Shown: positions 8,692 through 18,780, counted from the stretch's first letter. The stretch is 32,617 bases of DNA from an uncultured Bacilli bacterium (GCA_947626595.1 CANQST010000010.1:1-32617); one strand, 5' to 3'. Numbers and translations: made by a program. Notes: generated by a model from the sequence alone, not told the origin.

Positions 8692-9756
8692 CTAATTAAA
8701 ATGAATTTCTTCTTGACCATCGTCGTCTTCTTCTTCACTTAACTTTTTCTTAACTATGTAGCCACCTGTTGCGGTAGAACCAGCAATTAAAGCTAATAGC
8801 CACCAATTAATACCAGATTTTTTACCACTTTTTTCAACAGCATTTTTAATTTTGCCAAAGTCTAAGAGATTAGAACTTAATAGGCTTTCTTTGGCACTTG
8901 TTGCGAGATCTTTACCAAAATCAGTAATGTTTGAAGCGGCATCTAATACGCTATCAACTGGGTCGGTCGCTAAATGTTCAACGCTTTCTATAGCTTTTGA
9001 TAGAAAACTTGGAGTACTTTTACTGGTAGTTGAAGTACTACCTGATACTTTGGTAGGATTAACTGGTCTTAAGTCAATTTTAGGATTAGTACTACCTGTA
9101 GTATTATTTGGGGTACTTGGAGTACTAGTTGTATTACCATGATTATCTGTTGTATCAGGTGTTGTTGCATCATTATCAAAAAGATTATTTGAGGTATCTG
9201 GTGTTGTTTTATTAGGATTTGGTGTTGGATCGGTTTTAGTAGTAGAAGTTGAACCATCATCAGTTTCGGTAGTTTCTGGCAAATCTTTACTAATTGCTGT
9301 TCCTATAACGGTATCAGGTAAAATACTTGTAATGATACTATCTTTAATCTTACTTGTTTTACCTTTTAATCCTGGTTTAGGGGTTCCACCGTTACCACCT
9401 TTTCCACCAGTTGCACTGCCAATTGGCAAAGATGTTCCACCTGCTCCTCCTGATCCCCCACTACCACTAGAAGCTCTTGTGGTATCAACACCACCGTCAG
9501 AGTCAGCCTTTTGCCAATTAGACTGATATGTTCTAATGTTAGATATAAAGTTTGTATAATCAGAATTAACGCCATCTAAGTTGGACTCTAAGCTATTATC
9601 GTCTAAATACTTAGATAAAAAATTATCATGTTTCTTAGTCAAAATATTTATATCTTTAAAAGCTTCGTCTATAGAATTAACTTCTGTAATTTTAGGCATT
9701 TCATCTTCTAATATTGATAATTCACTTGATAAATCATATTCTGCAACGTTATTCAC
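8692..9756 (-). CDS. Helical N-terminus, Gly-rich and Thr/Asn/Ser-rich linker, C-terminal TM protein (locus B)
   Basis: ORF; KHDNFLSKYL block like KHGKFLSS in the 468-aa ORF; C-terminal TM WWLLALIAGSTATGGYIV plus charged tail. Confidence 0.65.
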   Translation of the reverse strand: MNNVAEYDLSSELSILEDEMPKITEVNSIDEAFKDINILTKKHDNFLSKYLDDNSLESNLDGVNSDYTNFISNIRTYQSNWQKADSDGGVDTTRASSGSGGSGGAGGTSLPIGSATGGKGGNGGTPKPGLKGKTSKIKDSIITSILPDTVIGTAISKDLPETTETDDGSTSTTKTDPTPNPNKTTPDTSNNLFDNDATTPDTTDNHGNTTSTPSTPNNTTGSTNPKIDLRPVNPTKVSGSTSTTSKSTPSFLSKAIESVEHLATDPVDSVLDAASNITDFGKDLATSAKESLLSSNLLDFGKIKNAVEKSGKKSGINWWLLALIAGSTATGGYIVKKKLSEEEDDDGQEEIHFN

Positions 9757-9770
9757 AGTACCACCTCAAA

Positions 9771-10343
9771 CTAATCAAACTTTCTTTTAAAATATTTATA
9801 CAATTCATAAAACAAAGTAAAAATCAACCATACTACTAAAAGTAAATTACTAATCTGAACTATTGATAATATTACTTCATTTTTATATAAATCAACTACA
9901 TTTATTAAATCAACACCACTATAACTTGCTAAAGCCATGAAGGACATAAATAGGAAGTATAGTATACTAAAGAAAAAATAATTAACGGCTTTTTTAAAAA
10001 TAGTCATTTTATTACTAAAAACAGTTTTAAGTAAGATAGCAGTAACGAAGACTATTATAAAAAAATAAACTATCGTGGATGGGAAATAAATATAGTTCAT
10101 AATAGCTTTTATAAAAGAGTCAAGACAAACTCTAGTATAATCACTATAACTAATCATTATTCCTACTAAAAAACCTATGTATATTCCAACAGCAATTATT
10201 TGAACTATTCTATTTTTTCTTTTTAAATTAAAAAGAAGAATTAAAAATAAAAGAAGGCTTATTATGAACATCTCGATAGCTAAAAATGAAGAGAAAATGT
10301 ATTTAAATAAAACAGCAATTTTTCCTATCAAAGATAAATTCAT
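9771..10343 (-). CDS. Multi-pass membrane protein of unknown function (locus B)
   Basis: About 5-6 hydrophobic helices; between sortase and helical proteins on the same strand. Confidence 0.7.
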   Translation of the reverse strand: MNLSLIGKIAVLFKYIFSSFLAIEMFIISLLLFLILLFNLKRKNRIVQIIAVGIYIGFLVGIMISYSDYTRVCLDSFIKAIMNYIYFPSTIVYFFIIVFVTAILLKTVFSNKMTIFKKAVNYFFFSILYFLFMSFMALASYSGVDLINVVDLYKNEVILSIVQISNLLLVVWLIFTLFYELYKYFKRKFD

Positions 10344-10354
10344 AGTATCACCTC

Positions 10355-11008
10355 CTAAACTAATTCAGCAATATAAACAGTCTGTGTACTATTATCATCT
10401 TTTGTACAAGTAACCATTGTAAGAGTGGTTTTCGAATAATTCCTAATTACTGAAACAACTCCTTTCTTGGGAACTGTATAAATATTAACTATTCTATAAT
10501 GATATTTTACTTTATTATAAGTAACAAAGGCATCGTCACCAACATTTAATCTATAAAGATAAGCAAAGTAAGAATTATATGCATCACCTGAATGAGCCAT
10601 TAATATTAAGTTGCCACTTGCAACATCGGGCATAGTTGAACCTTTAACCATTGTTACATTGTAATCTACATTGTTATATCTTGAATCAGTATTATAAAAA
10701 CCTCTTTTTAATCCTATTCTAGGAATTTCTAAAACTCCATAGTATTTATCATAATCTATATAATATTGTTCTTCTTTTTGTTCTGTTTGTGGCTTTGCTA
10801 CATCTTCAACTACAGGAACATTGTGAATTATTTCTTCATTTGTTTCTACATCCATCATGGCAATTTTCATGTCAGAGAATACATCATTTCTAAGTTTAAC
10901 TAAATGGCGCCATGAAATGGTAAGAAAGCCACTAAATATAAGCAAAGAGCCAAATAATAATAAATGACTCTTTTTTATATTATTCTTTAACTTTTGTATT
11001 TTTGGCAT
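10355..11008 (-). CDS. Sortase
   Basis: YGVLEIPRIGL, LMAHSG (His), LTMVTC (Cys at 10406-10408); N-terminal TM. Confidence 0.88.
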   Translation of the reverse strand: MPKIQKLKNNIKKSHLLLFGSLLIFSGFLTISWRHLVKLRNDVFSDMKIAMMDVETNEEIIHNVPVVEDVAKPQTEQKEEQYYIDYDKYYGVLEIPRIGLKRGFYNTDSRYNNVDYNVTMVKGSTMPDVASGNLILMAHSGDAYNSYFAYLYRLNVGDDAFVTYNKVKYHYRIVNIYTVPKKGVVSVIRNYSKTTLTMVTCTKDDNSTQTVYIAELV

Positions 11009-12278
11009 TAGCGTAAACTATACCTACTCCACATAACAATACTATAAGACCAATGAAATAAATTGTTCCTGCCATATTAGATCCTGTATCAGGAGCTGGC
11101 GTAAATTCAAGTTTATATAGAGCAACTTTTTGATATGGAACATAATCTAGTAGACCAACGTCTTGTTTTTCAGCACCTGCTGTAAAGACATTAGTAGTTG
11201 CGATATCAAAGTTACCTTTAACTGTTAAATCCATATCAATAGCTTCATCAACTGAGTCAATAGGAACTCTAATATAGAATTTTGTTCCTGGAGCAATATT
11301 AGTTAAATCTTCAATTTCTGCTCCGTCTTCGTCAGTTATAATTGTTCCTTCTGGAGCATCTTCAGGAAGGGTAACTGAAAAGCCTTTATATGAAGCTAAG
11401 TTAGTTGAATTACCTTGAACAGTTACTTTCTTGGAGAAATAATATTTTTCATCATCAGAAATTGATACTTCTCCTTCGTCAGTAATATTTAATGTTATAA
11501 GAGAATCAAGAGTAACTTTATTAGTATTTAATCTTATAGCTTCTTTAACAAGGTCTTCTACTGTTGTAGTTGTACCTTTTACTTTATAACCATTCATTAA
11601 TGTATGTTCTTTATTGATATAACCCACTTTTGGAGCTGAACTAACATCAGGTAGGCCAGTATTTCTTTCTGAACCGTATAAAATAAAGTTAGAAGTCATA
11701 ACCTTATCAACACTTGCTTGTAATTCTTTAGTAGCATTACCAGGGAAACCTGTTTTATTTAAGTAATACCAAATAGCGGCTTGAGTAATCCATGTTTCAA
11801 GTTTATTACCATCATTATTACCAGAATTAGCTGTTTCAATAGTATACATTGGTTCAATTCCAGCACCTAGTAAGTTAGAAATCAAATATAAGAAGCCAGT
11901 ATCTTGAGATAAAGTATTTGTATCTTCTTTAGTATAATCTAATCCATAGCCAAAGTCGTTATCTCTTTGAATACAATATACTTGAATTTCTTTTTCACTA
12001 CCACTGCATTCAGTAGCGCCATTTTCACAATACTTACCAGTATATTTTATTACAGGAAAAGTTTCGTTTGATAAGAATGTATTAGCATCGTCATTTTGAG
12101 CATCACCTTTAAATTTAGTAACATTACTTGGAAGGGTTGTATTAGCAGCAAAACTTATTTGATTAAACCCAACCGCAACAAGTGATACGACAGCAAGTAT
12201 CGCTACAAAAAAACCTAAGATACTTACACCGTCGATTTTTTTCTTTTTTCGATTATTTTCCATATAAATTTTTTCCAT
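10980..12278 (-). CDS. Sortase-anchored thioester-domain (TQXA) surface adhesin
   Basis: YCIQRD (Cys codon 11973-11975) and TQAAIWYY (Gln codon 11781-11783); PDTGS-TM-K tail; 3' end overlaps sortase start. Confidence 0.88.
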   Translation of the reverse strand: MEKIYMENNRKKKKIDGVSILGFFVAILAVVSLVAVGFNQISFAANTTLPSNVTKFKGDAQNDDANTFLSNETFPVIKYTGKYCENGATECSGSEKEIQVYCIQRDNDFGYGLDYTKEDTNTLSQDTGFLYLISNLLGAGIEPMYTIETANSGNNDGNKLETWITQAAIWYYLNKTGFPGNATKELQASVDKVMTSNFILYGSERNTGLPDVSSAPKVGYINKEHTLMNGYKVKGTTTTVEDLVKEAIRLNTNKVTLDSLITLNITDEGEVSISDDEKYYFSKKVTVQGNSTNLASYKGFSVTLPEDAPEGTIITDEDGAEIEDLTNIAPGTKFYIRVPIDSVDEAIDMDLTVKGNFDIATTNVFTAGAEKQDVGLLDYVPYQKVALYKLEFTPAPDTGSNMAGTIYFIGLIVLLCGVGIVYANAKNTKVKE

Positions 12279-12318
12279 CAAAAATCACCATACCTTTATA
12301 CATTTATTATATCAATGT

Positions 12319-13566
12319 TTATTTTTTTTTTAAAGAACTTTTTTTCTCTATTTCAAAAATATCTTTACTTTTAGGCAATTTTACCTTCGACTTTACATAA
12401 ATTGTCGCTAAAGTATCACCTCTACTAACTTCTTCACCAACTAAATGGTGAAGTTTTATGCCTACTTTAGGATCAATTTTACTGTCTTTTGATGTTCTAC
12501 CGGCTCCAAGACTTACTGATAATTTTCCTAGTTCTAAGGCATCTATATTAGTTATTATTCCCGATTTATGGGCAATTATATACTGTTCTTTTTTACTTAA
12601 AGGAAGTTTTTCAATATTTCCGCCTTGGCTTTTAACAAGTTCTAGGAATTTTTGATAGGCATAGCCTTTATCAACGGCTTCTTTTACTAGTTTAGTAGCT
12701 TCTTCTTTGGAAATACTTTTACTCATACTGACCATTTCACTAGCTAAATCATAGCATAAATCAACTAGATAATTATCTCTTTCTTTGCCTTGTAAAATAT
12801 CCATAGCTTCTTTAACTTCAACACTATTTCCAATAGCGTATCCTAATGGTATATTCATATTAGTTATTTTGCATCTTACTTCACGATGGTAAATTTTACC
12901 TATTTTAATCATTAAGTCGCTTAGTTTTAAAGCTTCTTCTTCAGTTTCTAGTAAGGCTCCTTTACCGACTTTAATATCTATTAATATTTTATCGGCACCA
13001 CCAGCAATTTTTTTACTCATAATACTTGATGCGATTAAGGGAATAGAAGAAACACATCCTGTAACATCTCTTAAGGCATAAATTGCTTTGTCCATAGGCG
13101 CTAAATCTTTTGTTTGACCTGTAATAACAAGACCAATTTTTTTGACTTGTTCATATATTTCTTCGTCGGTTAAATCAACTCTAAAACCAGGAATAGATTC
13201 TAACTTATCAATGGTTCCTCCTGTATAGCCTAGGCCTCTACCGCTCATTTTAATAACAGGGCAAGAACAAGCTGCGACTATAGGGGCAATTACTAATGTG
13301 ACTTTATCCCCTATTCCACCAGTAGAATGTTTATCTACTAATACTCCTAACTCGTCAAAATCAAGAATATCGCCACTATCAATAAATATTTTAGTAAGGG
13401 CAAATGTTTCTTCGTCAGTCATTCCATTAATGCATATAGCCATAAGTAGTGCTGCAGCCTGATAATCAGTAACAGTTCCTTCTAGATAACCATTAAAGAA
13501 AGTATCTAATTCTTTATAACTTAATTCTTGATTTAAGCGTTTCTTATTAATAATATCAACTATCAT
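12319..13566 (-). CDS. pdp: Pyrimidine-nucleoside (thymidine) phosphorylase
   Basis: DKHSTGGIGDKVTL signature; KMSGRGLGYTGGTIDKLESI. Confidence 0.95.
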   Translation of the reverse strand: MIVDIINKKRLNQELSYKELDTFFNGYLEGTVTDYQAAALLMAICINGMTDEETFALTKIFIDSGDILDFDELGVLVDKHSTGGIGDKVTLVIAPIVAACSCPVIKMSGRGLGYTGGTIDKLESIPGFRVDLTDEEIYEQVKKIGLVITGQTKDLAPMDKAIYALRDVTGCVSSIPLIASSIMSKKIAGGADKILIDIKVGKGALLETEEEALKLSDLMIKIGKIYHREVRCKITNMNIPLGYAIGNSVEVKEAMDILQGKERDNYLVDLCYDLASEMVSMSKSISKEEATKLVKEAVDKGYAYQKFLELVKSQGGNIEKLPLSKKEQYIIAHKSGIITNIDALELGKLSVSLGAGRTSKDSKIDPKVGIKLHHLVGEEVSRGDTLATIYVKSKVKLPKSKDIFEIEKKSSLKKK

Positions 13567-13967
13567 AAATATCTCCTATAAATGTCAGATTGTCTTTTTA
13601 TAAAATCATATTTTTCATATAAATGATGAGCAGCTTTTCTTTCATAACTAGATGTAAGTTCTATATAAGTAATATTTTCTTCCTTAGCTTTTTGTAAAAC
13701 AAATTCTATTATCTTACTACCAAAGCCTTTATTTTGATAATCTTTAGAAATACAAACATATTCTAAGTAAAAATAATTAATATTTTTAACTATATCTAAT
13801 ACTCTTCTAATAATAAAATAGCCTATTACTTTATTATTTTCTTCAACTACATACTCTATAGTATTATTATCATGACAATTAGCTTTTTCAATGTTAAAAT
13901 TTTCTTTTATAATTTCAAATACTTCTTTAAAGTCTTCTTCTCTATATTCTCTTATCAAATATATCAC
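13563..13967 (-). CDS. GNAT family N-acetyltransferase
   Basis: YVCISKDYQNKGFGSKIIEFVLQKAKEENITYIELTSS acetyl-CoA-binding motif. Confidence 0.88.
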   Translation of the reverse strand: MIYLIREYREEDFKEVFEIIKENFNIEKANCHDNNTIEYVVEENNKVIGYFIIRRVLDIVKNINYFYLEYVCISKDYQNKGFGSKIIEFVLQKAKEENITYIELTSSYERKAAHHLYEKYDFIKRQSDIYRRYL

Positions 13968-14011
13968 CTATCCTAGTTCAATTATAACAAATATGCCTTG
14001 AAAAGTTAAGA

Positions 14012-14037
14012 AAAAGATAACCTTTTCGTTATCTTTT
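14012..14037 (-). terminator. Intrinsic terminator after trmL
   Basis: AAAAGATAAC-loop-GTTATCTTTT, T tract on the minus strand. Confidence 0.8.
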
Positions 14038-14043
14038 GAGTTA

Positions 14044-14565
14044 TTAGTCTCTTTGTAAATAGTCACTACCTTTATGAGCGTTGTCATTTGGTTCTTCTTT
14101 TAAGAGACCATTAAAATCTTGTTGTCTTAAAACTTCATATATTACTATGGCGACACTGTTGGAGACATTAAGAGCTCTAACATTAGAAGTCATTGGTATT
14201 CGCATACAATGATTAAGGTCTTTTTTTAATATCTCTTTGGGTATACCAGTAGATTCTTTTCCAAAGATAAAGTATAAATTATCATTAGTATTACTATAAT
14301 CGAAACTAGTATGAGGCTTATTACCATATCTTGTAAAGTAGTAATATATTCCTTTATTCTTCTTTTTAAAATCGTCAAAGTTTTCATAAACTTCATAGTC
14401 TAGTTTATCAATATAATTAACTCCACTTCTCTTTAAATGAGCATCATCTAGAGAAAAGCCAAGTGGTTTAATTAGATGTAATTTGGTATTAGAAGCAACA
14501 CAAGTACGCATAATATTTCCTGTGTTTTGTGGAATTTCTGGTTCAAAAAGAACAATATTATTCAT
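14044..14565 (-). CDS. trmL: tRNA (cytidine(34)-2'-O)-methyltransferase
   Basis: MNNIVLFEPEIPQNTGNIMRTC...IFGKESTGIP...RALNVSNSVAIVIYE SPOUT motifs. Confidence 0.92.
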   Translation of the reverse strand: MNNIVLFEPEIPQNTGNIMRTCVASNTKLHLIKPLGFSLDDAHLKRSGVNYIDKLDYEVYENFDDFKKKNKGIYYYFTRYGNKPHTSFDYSNTNDNLYFIFGKESTGIPKEILKKDLNHCMRIPMTSNVRALNVSNSVAIVIYEVLRQQDFNGLLKEEPNDNAHKGSDYLQRD

Positions 14566-15067
14566 AATCTTCTCCGATGTCATTAGCTTCTATAAATTGT
14601 TCTAATTTCTTGATGGTAAGTTCTTTACCTTGTAAAATCTTTCTTATTTTACCTTCTTCAAACAATACAATAGCTGGATAATCAGTAGTTAGGTCATTAC
14701 GATATTCATATTTTTCATTAAAGCTATCTACAAATTCTTCTCTTGATACATCACTTAAATTTAAATAAATAATTTCTTCTTGTAGGTCATCTTTTTCAAT
14801 TAACTTCTTAAAGTCTCTTTCAAAACTACGACATTCTGTATCACTAGAAGTACACATATAAAGAACTGTCGTTGGATTTTCCATTAAGTAATGTTCTAAT
14901 TCTTCATTAGTAATTTCAGATATTACTCCTCTAATAACTGGCGTTTCTTTTTGATAATCGTCATATACATGATAAAGCTTGCTTAAATATAAAGTTATTC
15001 CTATACCTAAGACAAAGATAAGTACTAATATAAAATAATTTTTAACATTTTTCTTTTTAACAGCCAT
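14558..15067 (-). CDS. Membrane-anchored thioredoxin-like protein
   Basis: N-terminal TM; VLYMCTSSDTECRSFERDF...YPAIVLFEEGKI. Confidence 0.65.
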   Translation of the reverse strand: MAVKKKNVKNYFILVLIFVLGIGITLYLSKLYHVYDDYQKETPVIRGVISEITNEELEHYLMENPTTVLYMCTSSDTECRSFERDFKKLIEKDDLQEEIIYLNLSDVSREEFVDSFNEKYEYRNDLTTDYPAIVLFEEGKIRKILQGKELTIKKLEQFIEANDIGEDYE

Positions 15068-15110
15068 AAATCCACATCCCTTTCAATAATATTGTATCAC
15101 AAAAATACTC

Positions 15111-17291
15111 TTATGAACGAAATTTTTCCGTTATCTTTTCTATTTCTTTTTCATTCTCATCTTCAAAATCAATTCTTATATTGGCATATTTCTTTAAAGT
15201 ATCAATATTTTCTAGGGTTTTTCTTTCATAATTCAAAATATGGGTATTAACACCATCAAAGTAAACAGGAAATTCTAGGTTCTTTTCATTTACTAAAGTA
15301 TATTTATAATCATTAGCTTTTATGTTCAAAATATTTCCTTTAATAAGCATATTTTCATATCTAGAAAAACCTGCTAACTCAATACTTGGATACTTTCCAA
15401 AATACTTAATATAAGTATTTATAAAATTAATTATCTCATTAGAATTTAATTCCGCTGATAAAGTTATTACCTCTAGACCCATTTGGTATAAAAAATAGGC
15501 TGTGTAAATATTAGTAACATTCAAAGAATAATCTCCTACTAAGAAGTCATATTTAGAAAAATCAAAGTATGAAGAGACTAGATTTTTCCTTTGTAAGTCT
15601 TCTTCAATAATAAATCTATTTCTTGGAACTTTATAGTAAACATTTTGATAGTTTCGATACTTATTATATAATTCTTTATCTTCAATATAAATTCTTTTAT
15701 AATTAAGTTTATTGCAGTAGTCTATTTGATTAACATTTTTACAAGTACAAGTTAGGCCTTTATCTAAGGTCTTATCAATAGCATCAAGATTAACATTTTC
15801 AATAATTACTTCTTTCTTAGTATTCATTCTTACTTGCATTAACTGATTAATAGCATTTCTTCTTATTTCATTAATATCTTTAATATTAAAGAAGATATTA
15901 TCGCCCATTTCTACTACAGTTGCGGTACTTACAAAAGGAGTATCGCCTAGTTTTTCTAGTTGTTGTCTAATTCTTTCTTCATCTAAAGGAGCATTCATGG
16001 CGACATCTACAATACCACTAGTAGCTTTTACTGTATTTACACCATCGCTTACTTCTAAAGAGAAAAATTCTCCAGCTTTAACAATAGCTCTCATAGTAAT
16101 AGGAACTTTTCTTTGAGGTAGTTTTTTTAAATCTTGCATTAATTTATAATCAAGGGTTTTATAGACTTTATCATTAGTACTTAGGTCTATTTTATTATCA
16201 ATGTAGCAATAATCATTAGCGCTATTTATTAATTTACCATCTTCTTTGTATAGATAATTAACTATTAGACCTTTACCACTTTCTAAAAATCTAATGCCAT
16301 CTAATTGGTTTAATACTCTATCTAGTTTTATTTTTATTTTATCTTTAGTAACTTCTACTACTTTACCAATTTCTAAACCAATATGATTAGGCGTATCAAT
16401 ATTCATTAAATCATTATCACTAGCATTAAATAGTCTACCTACAGTAAAACCTCTATTATAAAGAGTTTTCAACTTATTTGTTTCTTCTTCTATATTAACA
16501 ACATTTCCATAGTTATTTATTAAGTTACGGTAATATCTTGTTACAAAGCCAACGTATTCGGGACTTTTCATTCGACCTTCTATTTTAAAAGATAAGATAT
16601 CACTATCAAGAAGTTCTTTGAAATTAGGGGCTGTGCATAATTCCTTAGTACTTAAAAGATATTTATCTTGAATAAGAGTTTTATCATATCTTTTTAGGGA
16701 ATATTTCATACGACAAGAACCACTACATTCTCCTCTATTGCCACTTCTAGAACCAAGCATACTGCTCATTAGACAACATCCTGAATAAGAAATACATAAG
16801 GCACCATGGATAAAGACTTCTTTTTCGATAGGGACTTTTATTTCTTCTATTTCTTTTAGAGATAATTCTCTAGAAAAAACAACTCTTTTACAACCAAGCT
16901 TATAAAATAACTCAGCTGTTTCTTTAGCTGAAACATTGGCTTGGGTTGAAGCATGAATATCTAGATTAGGATATCTTTTTCTAAGTAGACAAATCATACC
17001 AAAGTCTTGAACTATTAGAGCATCTACTCCATTACGATATAAAAACTCTACTTGGCCTAAAAACATCGGTACTTCATTGTCCTTAACAAGAGTATTCATA
17101 GCAACATATACTTTTACACCATATAAATGACAAAACTTAATAGCTTCAATTACTTCTTCATTTGTAAAGTTTTCAGCAAACTTTCTAGCGCCAAAATCTT
17201 GACAAGCTAAATATACAGCATCGGCTCCATTGTATACTGCTTGTTTTAAGCTTTCTATGTTTCCTGCTGGAGAAAGTAATTCATGCATCAT
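15111..17291 (-). CDS. U32 family peptidase (RlhA/YegQ-like, with C-terminal extension)
   Basis: ELLSPAGNIESLKQAVYNGADAVYLA; EVFIHGALCISYSGCCLMSSMLGSRSGNRGECSGSCR. Confidence 0.93.
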   Translation of the reverse strand: MMHELLSPAGNIESLKQAVYNGADAVYLACQDFGARKFAENFTNEEVIEAIKFCHLYGVKVYVAMNTLVKDNEVPMFLGQVEFLYRNGVDALIVQDFGMICLLRKRYPNLDIHASTQANVSAKETAELFYKLGCKRVVFSRELSLKEIEEIKVPIEKEVFIHGALCISYSGCCLMSSMLGSRSGNRGECSGSCRMKYSLKRYDKTLIQDKYLLSTKELCTAPNFKELLDSDILSFKIEGRMKSPEYVGFVTRYYRNLINNYGNVVNIEEETNKLKTLYNRGFTVGRLFNASDNDLMNIDTPNHIGLEIGKVVEVTKDKIKIKLDRVLNQLDGIRFLESGKGLIVNYLYKEDGKLINSANDYCYIDNKIDLSTNDKVYKTLDYKLMQDLKKLPQRKVPITMRAIVKAGEFFSLEVSDGVNTVKATSGIVDVAMNAPLDEERIRQQLEKLGDTPFVSTATVVEMGDNIFFNIKDINEIRRNAINQLMQVRMNTKKEVIIENVNLDAIDKTLDKGLTCTCKNVNQIDYCNKLNYKRIYIEDKELYNKYRNYQNVYYKVPRNRFIIEEDLQRKNLVSSYFDFSKYDFLVGDYSLNVTNIYTAYFLYQMGLEVITLSAELNSNEIINFINTYIKYFGKYPSIELAGFSRYENMLIKGNILNIKANDYKYTLVNEKNLEFPVYFDGVNTHILNYERKTLENIDTLKKYANIRIDFEDENEKEIEKITEKFRS

Positions 17292-17344
17292 TATCACCTT
17301 ATTTCATTTAAATTATACATTTAACTAGCTTTTTTTTCAAGAAA

Positions 17345-17375
17345 AAAGGTATTGTTTGAAATAACAATGACCTTT
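17345..17375 (-). terminator. Intrinsic terminator of the WXG-like operon (locus A)
   Basis: Minus strand AAAGGTCATTGTT-ATTTCA-AACAATACCTTTTTT. Confidence 0.75.
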
Positions 17376-18780
17376 AATCATCTAGAAATTCTTCTTGTTT
17401 TTGATCGTCTTCTATTGAGAGATTACCATTTAAAGATAAGTTATCTTCTAATTCCATAGAGTTTTTATCTTTACTGTCTAGTACTTTTTTGGTTGTGACA
17501 CCTGCTGCTGTTGCGGCTAAAAGTCCAAGTCCAACTGATAGGCCTCCTTTTAAAGTTTTAGTTTTACTTAAATCAACTTCTGGTAGAGAACTATCAACAG
17601 TATTACCAGCGAAAAGGGTATTACCGGTGCTAGATAAAAAGCCATCAGCTACAACTCCAGAGGAAGCGGTAGCATCGCCAAGGGCATTATTAACATCAGT
17701 TCCTAAACGTTCAATATTATCAACTAAGCCACTAGCAATTGATGATGCTGAATTACTTGCGGTGCTTGCTAAAGAACTAGTGGTTGCTTGATTAGTAGTA
17801 CTTGCGTTATTGCCACTAACTTTAGCTTCTTCTAACATTTGTTGTTGTCTTTGTTTTTCTAGTTCTTGTTTTTGTTGTTGTAGTTGTTCTTGTTCTTTTT
17901 GCATTTGTTGCTGTTGTTTTTGTTGTTGAGCTTGTAATTCAGCTTCTTTCTGTTGTTGTTCTAATTCTTTTTGTCTTTGCTCTTCAGCGACTTTCTTTTG
18001 TTCTTGTTGTTGCTTATATAGCTCTTCTTGTTGAGCTCTTTGTTCTTCTTCTATTCTTATCTGTTCTTGCTCATATTGTTCTTCCTCTTGTCTTTTCTTA
18101 AGTTCTTCTTGTTCTTGAGCTTTTTGTAGTTCTTCTTTTTCTTTTCTATACTGTTCTTCAATAAGCTTTTCTCGCAAAATTTTAGCTTCATTATCTGCTA
18201 TAGAGCTAGTTGCAACTCCGGTTGAAATAACTGCTATACCGTTTTTTACTTTACCTTTATTTTTGTTTTTCTTTTTCTTCTTTTTATTATTTTTATCCTT
18301 ACTATCCTTGGTTTTATCTTTATCTTTGTCTTTACTGTCTTTATTTTTTTTCTTTTTCTTCTTTTTCTTTTTATTAGAGTTATTATCAACTCCTGTTATA
18401 CTATTTATGACGGCAGCTCCACCTGCAGCACCACCTCCTCCACCGCCTCCGGAAGAACCACTTGTAGAAGCACCTCCACTGGAGTTTTGAGCAGAAGTAT
18501 TATTGGCATCTAAATTATCAGCACCACCAAATGTAACAGATACACCAGCAGCTTGATCTTGTAATTTAATATAACTATTATTGGCCGCAACTAAACTATT
18601 GGAAACTAGTTCAAAATCAATACTTGATAAAAATTTACCATGTTTGAGACTGCAACTTTGTAATTTTTCAATCATTTTGCTGCAAGCTTCAACTTCGGAT
18701 GAGGAAGTAACATTTGTTGAATTAAGATTATTGGCCGAAATTTGGATTAATTCATAATCGGCATTAGTATCGCCATTCAT
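17374..18780 (-). CDS. Low-complexity protein: helical head, Gly-rich, poly-Lys, Gln/Glu coiled-coil, C-terminal TM (locus A)
   Basis: ORF with RBS GGGGTGATATAA; KKKKKKKKKNKDSKDKDKDK, QEQEELKKRQEEEQ; TM GGLSVGLGLLAATAAGVT. Confidence 0.7.
   Translation of the reverse strand: MNGDTNADYELIQISANNLNSTNVTSSSEVEACSKMIEKLQSCSLKHGKFLSSIDFELVSNSLVAANNSYIKLQDQAAGVSVTFGGADNLDANNTSAQNSSGGASTSGSSGGGGGGGAAGGAAVINSITGVDNNSNKKKKKKKKKNKDSKDKDKDKTKDSKDKNNKKKKKKNKNKGKVKNGIAVISTGVATSSIADNEAKILREKLIEEQYRKEKEELQKAQEQEELKKRQEEEQYEQEQIRIEEEQRAQQEELYKQQQEQKKVAEEQRQKELEQQQKEAELQAQQQKQQQQMQKEQEQLQQQKQELEKQRQQQMLEEAKVSGNNASTTNQATTSSLASTASNSASSIASGLVDNIERLGTDVNNALGDATASSGVVADGFLSSTGNTLFAGNTVDSSLPEVDLSKTKTLKGGLSVGLGLLAATAAGVTTKKVLDSKDKNSMELEDNLSLNGNLSIEDDQKQEEFLDD

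Noticed and set aside
8852-9790. Several plus- and minus-strand ORFs (8852-9142, 9069-9260, 9332-9526, 9366-9575, 9581-9790)
   Set aside because: Low-complexity antisense or alternate-frame shadows of the 354-aa CDS; no RBS or protein-like composition
12182-12655. ORFs 12182-12400 (+) and 12458-12655 (+)
   Set aside because: Antisense to the adhesin start and pdp; no RBS or recognisable domain
17489-17791. Plus-strand 100-aa ORF
   Set aside because: Antisense shadow of the low-complexity 468-aa gene
18263-18490. Plus-strand ORF MFFFFFFLLFLSLLSL...
   Set aside because: Antisense of the poly-Lys tract in the 468-aa CDS; Phe/Leu composition is an artefact
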